Positions 32,590 to 42,949 of a DNA stretch of 64,000 bases are shown piece by piece. Below the pieces are notes generated by a model that was given only the letters and a program-made list of their open reading frames with translations, was not told where the DNA came from and did not search any database. Numbering within the stretch: the first letter of the stretch is position 1; every line of letters begins with the position of its first letter. The DNA comes from Isoetes taiwanensis (lineage: Eukaryota > Streptophyta > Lycopodiopsida > Isoetales > Isoetaceae): the NCBI GenBank assembly GCA_021234155.1, contig JAJEKV010000023.1, forward strand, positions 10,115,141 to 10,179,140. Reading direction: 5' to 3'. Both the position numbers and the translations under genes were made by a program.

Positions 32590-35489
32590 GGGACAACCAA
32601 TCTTCATCAAAAAGATGCAAGAGAGAGGCCGGATATGGGACAAAAGCAGTTAGAAGAAGGGTGAATGATTACGTGAATCACATACTAAAACAAGTTTCTA
32701 CATTGAATCAAAAGCGAGAAAAAACTTTTTCTTTGGAAAATTGCTCGGGATAGTAGATTGGACTTTTTATTTGGCCCTGTTGTTGGAAGGCCTAAAGAGG
32801 CTATTGTGAAAAGAGATTTATTTGAAAACCTTAAGGATGGCCTCCAAGAAGTGAAAGCGTGCTAATAGCAATGACAAGCTTCTTTGCCAAAACACGATGT
32901 TCTTTCCATGGTAGTTGTAAAGGAAGGAGTATTACAGCCAGAGACCACAATGGCGACCAAAATTCTCAAATTGCATCCTAGAAATATGAAGCTAGCAGCA
33001 GAAAGGAGGAAAAGAATGTCCTTTGTGTGGAGCAAACTGTGGGCATTAGCGGGGCCGAAAGCCAAGAAAAATGCCATAGATCGGGCTATGAAGGACGAGT
33101 TGTTCAGTTCGGTTAGATAATACAAAAGTATCACCAAAGGTAAGAGATGTCATGAAGAAGAGGACTGAACCAATTGGTACATCGACATTACAGTACATGC
33201 TAGTATTTTAGGGTCATGGAGGAGTCACATAGTTTTTTGAATTTTCGACCGAACATCAAATGTACTTTAGCTAGGAATGTATGTAGATGTTTTCTACATT
33301 TTTTTTTGCGGTGTGATGTAGTCTTTTAAATGCGAGCATGTTCCACATCATGCATCAAGAAATGTTATTCAGTTTTTTCTTGTAGAAGTTATATTGACAT
33401 GCTTTACATTGAATCCAACTTGAAGGTATACTTGAAGCTAAGCTGTAGATATGTGCTATAGATGTAAGAAAATAAAACTGAAGGAAGCTCTTGTGTAGGA
33501 ATGTAGTAGATGTCAAGAAAAAATGTGAATGCTTTTCATAAAGTAGCTATTTTGTAAGGATGTGGGGTTTTGAGGAAGAAAGTACTTAGATGTAAGAATG
33601 TGGAAGATACATTAAAACATATAGAATGTACATTCTAATATTTTGTAAGATTCTGACGATTGTACTTTTGCGGGCTGAATTATACCAAATATTTGTTGAT
33701 CGACATCAAAAGTCAATATTGGCATCGGGCAATTCGAATACTTAAAACCTCCTTGCATCTGAAAGCTAAAGGAGAGGAATACCTGTTTTGTTGTGTGAAG
33801 CATGAGCAGGCAGATTTATATAAGAAGGCTTTCAATATGATGAGGTCAAAATTCCACGAGAATTGTACTTGCAATTGCAATGTGTGTGCTGCTTGAAGTT
33901 AATTGGGATTTGCCAAGCTAAGAAGCAGAATTATGATAATGTGAGCACGCTTTGGAGAGCCATGGTATGCCCGAGGGCGACCGATGAGGAGTGGCACAAG
34001 CTAGCTTTGCATGGAAACAAAATGTGACGGTTGTGGGAAGCGATTAATTGAGTTGTGTCCCGAGAGAGAAGGATGGAAGCATCGAGGATTTGGTCGATTG
34101 GCAAGTCTATAACTATGTTAATGAACCTTCAAAGAAGGAACTTCCGAAGGCTAAAGTTAGTTGACAAGAAGGGCGATTGCAAAGGAGATGTTGGACAGCA
34201 TGTTCGACCATATGTCTAAGTTTATATATCACAATTTTGTGGCACATTGGCAAAGCAAGCGGTTCAAAGAATGCATACGAACACTTCGGCGACGATTGGT
34301 GCTATCGGTTGTTGATTTTTCTGAAAATTATACTTTGAAGCCATTCAACGAGATTCAAGCTCGGCATTGGTACAATGAACAAATTAGTATTACGGTTCAT
34401 ATCACCATGTTCAAGGTAAATGGCAGATTGAAAAAATGTGTGCACTCATTTATTTCGCAGGCGACAAAACTCATGATACCCGCCTTACAAGATGCATTCA
34501 AGATGCACCTCAAATGGTTGCAAGAGAATGGTGGTGGCCATTTGAAATACCATTTGGTTTGGTCCGATGGTTGTGCAGCCCGGTTTAAATCTAGAAGAGC
34601 ATTCTATCATGTGACAAGATACCATGTTGACATAAGATAAGAATGCGGTGGAATTTCTTTGGTTCGGGACATGGGAAGGGAACACACGATGGGGAAGGGG
34701 CAATCTCTAAATTGTGGCTTGAAGCGAGAACAAAGGAAAAAGGATGGGAAGATAGTAAAAGATCAAACGACAGCTGCGTGTCAAGTATTGAGGGAGAAAA
34801 AATCAGATGTGGAGAGGGTATTACGGGAGGTGGCCCGACATTGATCGGTCCCAAGCACATGATGTACTTCGGTAAAAGGCATGCAATCACTTCATTGTGT
34901 GTCTTCAATAGACCCAAACGATGCTACAAAATTATTGTGCGAGACCTCTTTCATGTTTTGCAAAGCATGCATCAATTTTAATTGGCTTTGCTTGTGAGAA
35001 TCTGACCATTGTGGTAGGTGGGAGTTGCGAAAACTAGAGCCAATTAGTAAGATCAATCACGGAGATGTTGATGAAATTTGAGGATTTATGGGCAAATGGC
35101 GAGGATAATATTGACGAGGCGCTGCGAGGTTGGTGATTATTTTGGATGCTTCGACTCCGGACAATCATGAGGGGTCCCTTATTATATCCTTCAATGCAGA
35201 AGTAAAACATGTACTCGAGGTAGATACCATGGATGACTATGGAAACTTATTTTTCAGAGGTGATGAGGTTATTCAGCAACTACCGAGCTGATCCCTAGCT
35301 GCCATCGGAAGTCTGAGGGTTACTAAAAAGAAGGTGGTTTTGTCCCTCCCGAAGTGCGTAATAGGGGTTAAAGCCGCATTGGAGCCAGTCAAGCACAAGA
35401 TAAAAGGTGTTGCTTATGCATATGAACTGTCTCAGTATTGGCACGAGATGCTATTAGGAAATCTGCCTGAGATTGTAGATGTACTGTGA
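32590..35489 (+). pseudogene. Gene T: putative DDE transposase, copy 1
   Basis: Read in pieces: SSKRCKREAGYGTKAVRRRV near 32610; RKRMSFVWSKLWALAGPKAK KNAIDRA at 32997-33090; CCVKHEQADLYKKAFNMMRS KFHENCTCNCNVC at 33780-33890; then the frame 34161-34640 with LSVVDFSENYTLKPFNEIQ and HLVWSDGCAARFKSRRAFY. A frameshift leads to FFGSGHGKGTHDGEGA (34655-34702), and the C-terminus has KHVLEVDTMDDYGNLFF and KHKIKGVAYAYELSQYW (to 35489). Asp at 34314, Asp at 34566 and Glu at 34694 give D-84-D-43-E spacing, as in DDE recombinases (inference). Similar D.AENY / SDG...QYKN / SHGKG.CDG proteins are repetitive in animals; I know no agreed superfamily name. Confidence 0.65.
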
Positions 35490-35800
35490 ATTTCTGTTCT
35501 TGTATCAGGTTTACCTTTTTTTACATCAGGCTACATAATTATTGTCATGTGTTTGGCCAGCAGAACAATTCTGATCACTTGTTTTCAATATTAAAGTGAA
35601 TACATTGGCAGCAGGTAGGTTCAAGACACTTGTACATGTACTTGAGACACTTGTACTTGTACTTGAAAACTCAAGGTTAATTGCTACCTTAGGTTAATGG
35701 TTCAAATTTCGTGAGTGTATATATGGTAAGAGCCATTTTGGAAGTGCCTAGTGTTGTGGTTTTGAATTTGCTTGTTTGATCTGTGCTTACAGTACAACTT

Positions 35801-36680
35801 ATACTGACATAGCTCAGTATGCCTCTTTCAAAACAATGGGGGACACTTATATTGTATCCTTTAGAATGGGAATACTTATAAGACCTTTGTGCAACTTTGT
35901 GTCAAGATGTCAACTTTGTTTAGGATATAGTACAATATAAGTACTAGCACTTTGTGCACAAGGTGTTAACACTTTGTGCACAAGTGTTAAATAACTTGTA
36001 TAACTGGCAAGGGAAAAAAAACTCGTGTCCCCTTTTTTTATTTTTACAAGGTCAAGACCTTTGTGCAACTTGTGTCAAGATATAAGAATACAATATTGTT
36101 GGGAAATTCACAATATATAAATTCACAATATATATTGTTGTTATAAAGGATACAATATATTGTTGTTATATACTGACATAGCTCAGTATGCCTCTTTCAA
36201 AACAATGGGGGACACTTATATTGTATCCTTTAGAATGGGGGACTTATATGGGGGACAAAGGTCTTGACACAAGTTGCACAAAGGTCTTGAACCTTGGCAA
36301 GACATTATTGACCTTGTAAAAAAAAAAAGGGGACACGAGTTTTTTTTTCCCTTGCCAGTTTATACAAGTTATTTAACACTTGTGCACAAAGTGTTAACAC
36401 CTTGTGCACAAAGTGCTAGTACTTATATTGTACAATATAAGTACAACTTGTATCCTTTAGAATGGGGGACAAAGGTCTTGCCAAGGTTCAAGACCTTTGT
36501 GCAACTTGTGTCAAGATGTCAACTTGTTGCACAAAGGTCTTGAACCTTGGCAAGACATTATTGACCTTGTAAAAATAAAAAAAGGGGACACGAGTTTTTT
36601 TTCCCTTGCCAGTTATACAAGTTATTTAACACTTGTGCACAAAGTGTTAACACCTTGTGCACAAAGTGCTAGTACTTTTG
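35801..36680. repeat. Nested inverted and direct repeats between the convergent genes
   Basis: A unit of about 144 bp starting AAGGTCTTGAACCTTGGCAA and ending CACAAAGTGCTAGTACTT lies at 36281-36424 and 36534-36677, with an inverted partial copy at 35939-36062. Another 70-bp unit (ATACTGACATAGCTCAGTAT ... TAGAATGGG) lies at 35801-35870 and 36170-36239. The block looks like a self-rearranged MITE inserted into the transposon. Confidence 0.85.
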
Positions 36681-37309
36681 TGCAATGTTTGACATCTTGA
36701 CCACTTATACAACTTATTAACATCTCCTCCTAATTGTGCTCGGACAATACAACAGGCAGAATTTATGCTTTGGATGCTAGGCTTGATAGTTCTATGAAGT
36801 GTCTGACAATAAGAAGGAGATAGAGATTTTATATATTTAGATAGGGGTGGTTACAATGTCAAAATAGTGTACATGTTCACAATGTCAAAATATTGACATG
36901 GTCAGACTTCAAAATTTACAACTGTATCTCATGTACATGTCAAAATTTACAACTATATCTCATGTACATGGTTAGAGATTACAAAATTGTCAATGCACTT
37001 GTCCATCTCAATCCCATGGGCTCAGTATCATGAAGTCACAAGCATGGGATGGAAGCAAAAAAGTGTGCACTTATCAAAAAAACTGAAATACCTTGCACTA
37101 ACATTTCGAGGGGGATGAAAGTGTATCCATCAAGTCAATTTGTACCTTCACCTCCTCATCATGGACCCCATGAAAAGTTGGAGTCCGAGTGCGAGAGGTT
37201 GCTTGTGAGAAGAATGTGAAGGTACATAGTCAGGAGTCCAGGAGTCACGCACTCTGTAAGTCAAGTGTTGGGGACTTAGTGAGTCGGAAAAGAAATGGGA
37301 TGTATCAAG

Positions 37310-37455
37310 CATACACTATCATCAAACCCATCTCAAATGATCAAGTCATGTAAGATCATGACCTCACATTCATCATCTTGGAGCATTCATCCAACCCATC
37401 TCAAATGATCAAGTCATGTAAGATCATGACCTCACATTCATCATCTTGAAGCACT
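37310..37455. repeat. ~66-bp tandem duplication
   Basis: CCCATCTCAAATGATCAAGT CATGTAAGATCATGACC and the following CTCACATTCATCATCTTG occur twice with very few differences. Confidence 0.85.
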
Positions 37456-38049
37456 CATCTAATATGAGCTTAAGTTGTCAATAAGTGGTAGAACTTTTAT
37501 GAGGATAATTTAAGAACAGGAGAAATGAAAGACATACAAAACACTTGGGATAAATTGACTTTGGCGAAAACGGATACATGCTTTAGAATAATGCCATATG
37601 GGACAACTTATGTCATTTTTTCAAAATTAATTGGTTGAGGCACTCGGCCAAGTACATCCGAAATTTTGAAGGCAACTAGGCCAAAACAAAGTCTGATTTT
37701 TATATGAGTGATTCCATTAGGCAGTTGAAGGTATTACCAATATCCAGAATTTTTTCTGGGGGTTATGATATCGAGCATAAACCAAGTGTTGATCAAATCT
37801 GAAAAGCAATTTGTTCATCCACAAAACTCATAAACAAATGGTTAGATTCATCTACCAATCGACACATCAATGGCTTCTCCATCTTCTGCTTTGTTTAGCG
37901 GGGCTTCTTGCGGAACATGCTTTCGCCCGACCTAGCGCATAATCGTGTGAAAACCAACTCTTTGTAACTTTGTGCATAGTGCATTAAAGCAAAGCAGAAT
38001 TGTAAAAATGGTGTTAACTAAAAGCTTGCAAGAGAATTGGACACTTACC

Positions 38050-41000
38050 TTCAACTCCTTATTTCCGACAAGCTGCGTTCACAAATTTGTGCATGCAGGC
38101 CATCACATACAAGCCGCAATTCGACCGGTCGGACTCTTTGAGGTACTTCAAGATGTTCAAGCCCCTTCACATTATTTTGCGAATAAAATCAACACCGCTT
38201 GAGGTTTGACTCATTGATTGAGTCAATATCGTGTATGAAGCACGCACATGCACATTTAAAAGTAGAAATGTAAATATTTAAGTAGAATGGGAATGGGAGA
38301 AAGTAGATAGAAATGCATACCCTCTAATTGCCTTCTCATTTGTCGCAAAAGCTTTCAGACTATTCAATATATGAATCGATGGTGCACGAAGAACTGCAGG
38401 ATTCCCTTCTGCAAAGGCAAATATAGCCAACACAAAGTGCTCATTCTCAAGCACGGGTAGAAGAACATACTGGCATTTTGACATAACCAGCCCTTTCATT
38501 CCCTGTTTCACGATATCTACAATGTTTCTTGAGGCCTCGGTTTTTTTCTTACTTGCTGTAGCTTCCTTGAACAAGTGAAAGTTAAAAGATGGATAAAAGA
38601 AAATCTTGTTCTTCCACTCCGATGGCAAATTATGATGCAGGTACCTACAAGAAGATAAGGTCATAATTATACGTCATTATAAATACACAAAGAATAGGAG
38701 ATGAAATCAAAATTACATCTACAACACCTTGTGCATACCTGCCATACAGTTCAATGAGGCGGCTTGTCATTCTTGATCTGGGTGCACAGAGTTCTTCAAG
38801 GTCAATATCGACCACCTTCATGGGAGGATCGGGGGCTATCCTTGAAAGGCACGAAAAGGCGTGTAAGAAACACATTTTTCACGCATGCTCCTACAAGGAT
38901 CAAATTGAAGTGTCAAGTATCATGCAGGTGCATAAAAACAAATGTTTCATAATATTACCTTGCATCAACATCAGATTCTTCACCGGATTTAGAATCTTCA
39001 AGAGATGTTGTGTCTTCAACAGATTTTTGCCTACAAGAAATGGTGTGAGTTGAAGAAATGGTGTGAGTTAAGATGAAGTGCATACCTTTTCTTATTTGTA
39101 CTCTTAGCTGGTGCATCCTTTTCGGCTCGAGTTTTCAGCTTGTTATTTGGGGAGCATCCTCCTCCTTCACGATAATCGTTTCTATAGCTGCTTTGGTGCT
39201 TTCTTATCTTCATCGCCATAACCGGTTAGAGAATATGCACCTCATGAACAAATATTCTTGTTTGATGAGCTTTAAAATGGCTCACCTTTGATAGGAACAC
39301 ATTCTTTGAGTCAAGGAAGCCAACTTCGGCATCAAATTTGGGATCTCCTCTTGAAGACTAATTCCACACTGCAATCACACATCTTACAAATTAGCAACCT
39401 GAAATAATATTGAAGCTTATATCAACTCAATTAAATTTGAACTTCTTGATTCGGCCATTGCCATCTCCACAAACTTTCGATTACGTCTTTCCATTTGTGA
39501 GAGAATGCCTTAATAGGTGATTTGATGTAGAAGGAGTCCCATGGGACATGGCATCATCCTTGGTTGGTTTAGGTTACGAAACATCGAGAATTCAGGTAGC
39601 AAGGTTCTTCCTTCAAGGAATGGCTTCACACACGCATATGACAATGGCTAGTTAGCTAGACTCGGATCTAAAAAAATTCTACATGTTTACAAATCATCTA
39701 CATGTTTACATTACATTCTGGCGAGGTTCGGGTTTCTTGATGCTCCCCCTTTTTTACGCAAAACAAAAAGTAAATGTAATCAAAACTAACAAACAAGGAA
39801 TCAAGAATGTAAAGTGTCAATAAATGTATGTCATGCAAGAAAGCATCTACATGAGGCAGTGCGTAAGTTATACAAGAAAGCATGTACATGATGAAATTTA
39901 AGTGAAGCAAGAAAGCATGTACATGAAAGAAATGTAAATGAGTAAAGAATGAATGAGATCCAAATCCAAGCACCTTGAACTACATTCATTCTCGAACAAC
40001 AAAACTTAAGTCTATGTAGAAGGTAAATGTCGATTCAATTACTCTACCAAACAAATACATATCTAAAGATAATCACTTGCATATCAAAAAGTATTCCTAC
40101 ATTTGTAAAATGAAATCAAGTGAGCAGAATTACCTTGAGTAGAAATTCCCATATTTGCACGAAGTTCTTGAGGCCAAAGACAATGAAAAAAACACTTTGG
40201 TTCGAAGTAGAGACACGGCGTATGAGAGACACAAAGAAGGCGTAGGGATGTCCACATGATGGCAACACCAAAATACTACTGTCAAGGCATGCATTGCAAG
40301 AGCAGCATGTGTTCTTCACACGAGGATTTGATGCCTTACTATCTGCTGCAAGAACAGGACTGGGATGCAAGGTAATTACATCTGATGTTTCAAGATGTAA
40401 TATCATGTCCTTTATCCTACTCTCACTAATTTCATTCATCTCCAAATCCTTGCTGATTTCATGGATGGCAGTGGCTAATGTCGCAACTCGAAGTCATGTC
40501 TTGATTGGCTTTGTTAAATTTTTCATCTCCTCCATAAAACTTGATTTTTCCTCTTCAAAGTGACTTGCCAATGCCATTTGCAAATCTATTGGCTGTCCTG
40601 CTGCCTTTAGTGTCAGAATTTTGGCAAGCTGAGTGTTTATCTTTTCATCAGATTTTTGGACAACCCTACTTAATGTGCTTCTCTCACTCTCTAGCCTGCA
40701 AATCTCGGATTCAAGTAGCTTCCTCTTGTCCTTCAACTCCTTCAATCGCTAATCAAGATAGTAGCATCCACAAGTCTACTCTCAACCAATTTCTTCAACC
40801 CATCCATCTGTATACTAAACCGAGGCACGTGGCGGATTTACCTTGCATATTTTTACATTGGGCGATTTTTACGGTCCACTGCATGTGTAACATCGGACTC
40901 CTTTTGCTCTTTTTAGCAGAAATAGCATGCTCCTTTACCTCATTCAGTCAATTTCTATGCCTTTGTAATGAAGTGCAAAGGCCCTTGCAAAAATACAATG

Positions 41001-41358
41001 GAATGTGATGGTTATTGATCTCCGTCTTCTTGCGAATACATGCTCATATTTCTTAAGAAAATCTGCCATCAAACCCCTTGGATCACGGCATCTTGGTAAC
41101 CCCTAACGGCTGGTGGTTGAGCCCCAAACATCACGAACCACTTGCTTGCGGACACTGGAAAAACCGAATCAAAATTGTAGGTCCTAAAAGGCGTCTAATG
41201 CTAACCTTGAGCAACTCGGGGCTGCAATGAAGATTTTCGAAGTTGTCTTTAGTTTCTGCTTGCTTTGCTTTCGATGGCTTAGGCTCTGGGGTTGCCATGG
41301 GCTTCAAACCCTTGGTTCTTGGCGACTTCCTGGGACTGATCCGACCTTGCTGCTTCAT
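38050..41358 (-). pseudogene. Gene X, copy 1: coiled coil, RING-like, C48 protease
   Basis: Exon pieces in order on the minus strand: basic N-terminus from 41358 (KQQGRISPRKSPRTKGLKP); a conserved segment LMADFL...FARAFALHYKGIEID (about 41080-40960); a coiled coil (40745-40494, LLESEICRLESERSTL); a RING-like CCSCNAC ... PSCGHPY (about 40310-40240); a basic linker to KSTNKKR (39090); PPMKVVDIDLEELC (38840-38735); then a C48/ULP1-type cysteine protease with YLHHNLPSEWKNKIFFYPSF, VLLPVLENEHFVLAIFAFAE (catalytic His), HILNSLKA and DRSNCGLYVMACMHKF (catalytic Cys, about 38120). The expected Asp is Asn here. Introns are GT..AG. No HAD domain was found downstream in this copy. Confidence 0.65.
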
Positions 41359-41713
41359 TGCTTCTTGCTGCTACTAATAGGGCTTGATCAATCACTGATG
41401 AATGCACAAAATCACACCCTCCTGCAGCCTAAACCCTAGCGCCCTGGTCTAGGTGATAATGGGAGAGTATCAGGGCTTAGGGTCCATGATCGACCTTGCA
41501 AAAGTCTGGCTATGGCGGGAGCAGCAGGGTTGGGAATGGGCGGGATCAAAGAATCGAAGGAGGTCTTTTTTTTTTTTTTAATTTTTGAAAATTAGTGCAT
41601 TAAAGTTTCCCAACCCGTTTGAAAATTAGGTACCCCCTAATAAATGAGACCTCAAGGGGAATTTGTTTACATTTTGCCAAATGTAAATGTATAAAAGTGT
41701 CCCTTTTTTTGCC

Positions 41714-41734
41714 CACCCTTTCATGCTTCTACCC
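41714..41734 (-). repeat. Right terminal inverted repeat of copy 1
   Basis: Perfect reverse complement of 32179-32199, followed by AGAA. Confidence 0.9.
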
Positions 41735-41739
41735 AGAAC

Positions 41740-42600
41740 TGGTTGTTTTCTTATTTGTATTGTCTGTAGCATCACTTGCACTAACTTGATTTTGCCTTTC
41801 CCAGTACAAATCGCGAATAGAAAGGACATGATCGGGAGCCATGTCAGGCTAGCGTGTTCAGATTTCTATTCTCTTCAAGTTGCTCTTGTGGCTTGGAACG
41901 CCTCAGACCTTGCTCTGCATGTTGTTCCCAGTAGGTGGTCTGTGTGCGAAGATGATGTAATATTTGTGTCAGCCCGACCATCATGGTATCTTCAACCATT
42001 GTAAACTTTGGTTTCAATCTAGAACTTTGGTTTCAATCTTTAATGAATTTCCTTTGTTTCAGTTGCATTGTTCTTGTTCTCGACTCGCTAACCAGGGAAA
42101 ACTGGAGGAAAGCTTCGATGCAGAGTTCTAGACAAAAAATCGAATTAAGGATAGTTTTCGGGTCGGGGTAACAGGGTTCCGAAAAAAAATGGGAATGGAA
42201 TGAGTCCCACTTTAATTAAATACGACTTCTTATTGATTATCCAAGTTGGGACGGAGGCCCATCGAATAGCTGCTTCCCTTAGGATCTTGAGGAGGCAGTT
42301 TACTGGTTTTTATGTGGCCATTGATTCAGCGATCTCTAGTGTTGCCTCGGAGCAGCTTGGTGCTCCGTTATCTGAGTTACATGCTTTGAGATCTCACATG
42401 AGCCTCGCTAGGGGCTTGTTGACACAGGAAATCCGCCAGCTTTGGAGAGCATATGGAGAGCCCATGAATTACGCCTTTTTGTTCTTGATCTTGTTTGCAA
42501 TGTCCTTGTTTGTGCAGTTTCATGTGCGTGGCGCCCATGCCACATGTACATTTTCTAAGCTTATGAATATGTAATGTTATGTCCTTGATGCTGTGTGTTG
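41740..42600 (+). other. Open frames beside the transposon, unassigned
   Basis: A frame near 41800-42003 ends WSVCEDDVIFVSARPSWYLQ. Another (about 42240-42574) reads VGTEAHRIAASLRILRRQFT and IRQLWRAYGEPMNYAFLFLI, the latter hydrophobic. Neither is recognised. GTCCCACTTTAATTAAATAC GACTT at 42206 also occurs inverted at 29537. Confidence 0.25.
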
Positions 42601-42639
42601 TACATGCTTTGTTCATTGCACTTCGTTACTAACATCTGC

Positions 42640-42945
42640 AGACTTTCAAAGGGCTTTGGCCCCTGGGCATAAGGGAGACCCGCTATGCTGGGATCTCCCT
42701 TTTGCTCGGATGAGCATTGGCATTGCGTTGGGGTTCAATTCTCCAAGCTCACTAACAGATTGTCTTTGTTGGCTTGCAGCCATTCAAGGGAACTTTGCAT
42801 AGGATCATCAAATGCATGCCATTGACAGCTGGAGGTTGGAATGGCAGTCAATGGCATGTGTTGGATGCCTTCTATGCATGATCTCCACGTGTCATCCAGG
42901 TAAGCCATGGGCTTTGGATTCATCCGGGGTTTGATTCCCCAGGCT
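42640..42945 (+). mobile_element. tRNA-like B-box blocks (SINE-like)
   Basis: Two T-arm-like hairpins: TTGGGGTTCAATTCTCCAA (about 42730) and CCGGGGTTTGATTCCCCAGG (about 42918). Upstream GGGAGACCCGCTATGCTGGG ATCTCCC is also self-complementary. No full tRNA fold closes. Confidence 0.3.
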
Positions 42946-42949
42946 AATG

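Larger units (their letters stand above)
32175..41738. mobile_element. Large two-gene DNA transposon, copy 1 (complete, decayed)
   Basis: A 21-bp terminal inverted repeat starting GGGTAGAAGCATGAAAGGG lies at 32179-32199 and, inverted, at 41714-41734. It is flanked on both sides by AGAA (32175-32178 and 41735-41738), read as a 4-bp target-site duplication. The element is 9556 bp. Inside are gene T (plus, 32590-35489) and gene X (minus, 41358-38050), which converge on a non-coding middle filled with later repeats. Both genes contain stops and frameshifts. The identical ends and target duplication show an insertion whose borders are still intact although its coding capacity is lost. Confidence 0.82.
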
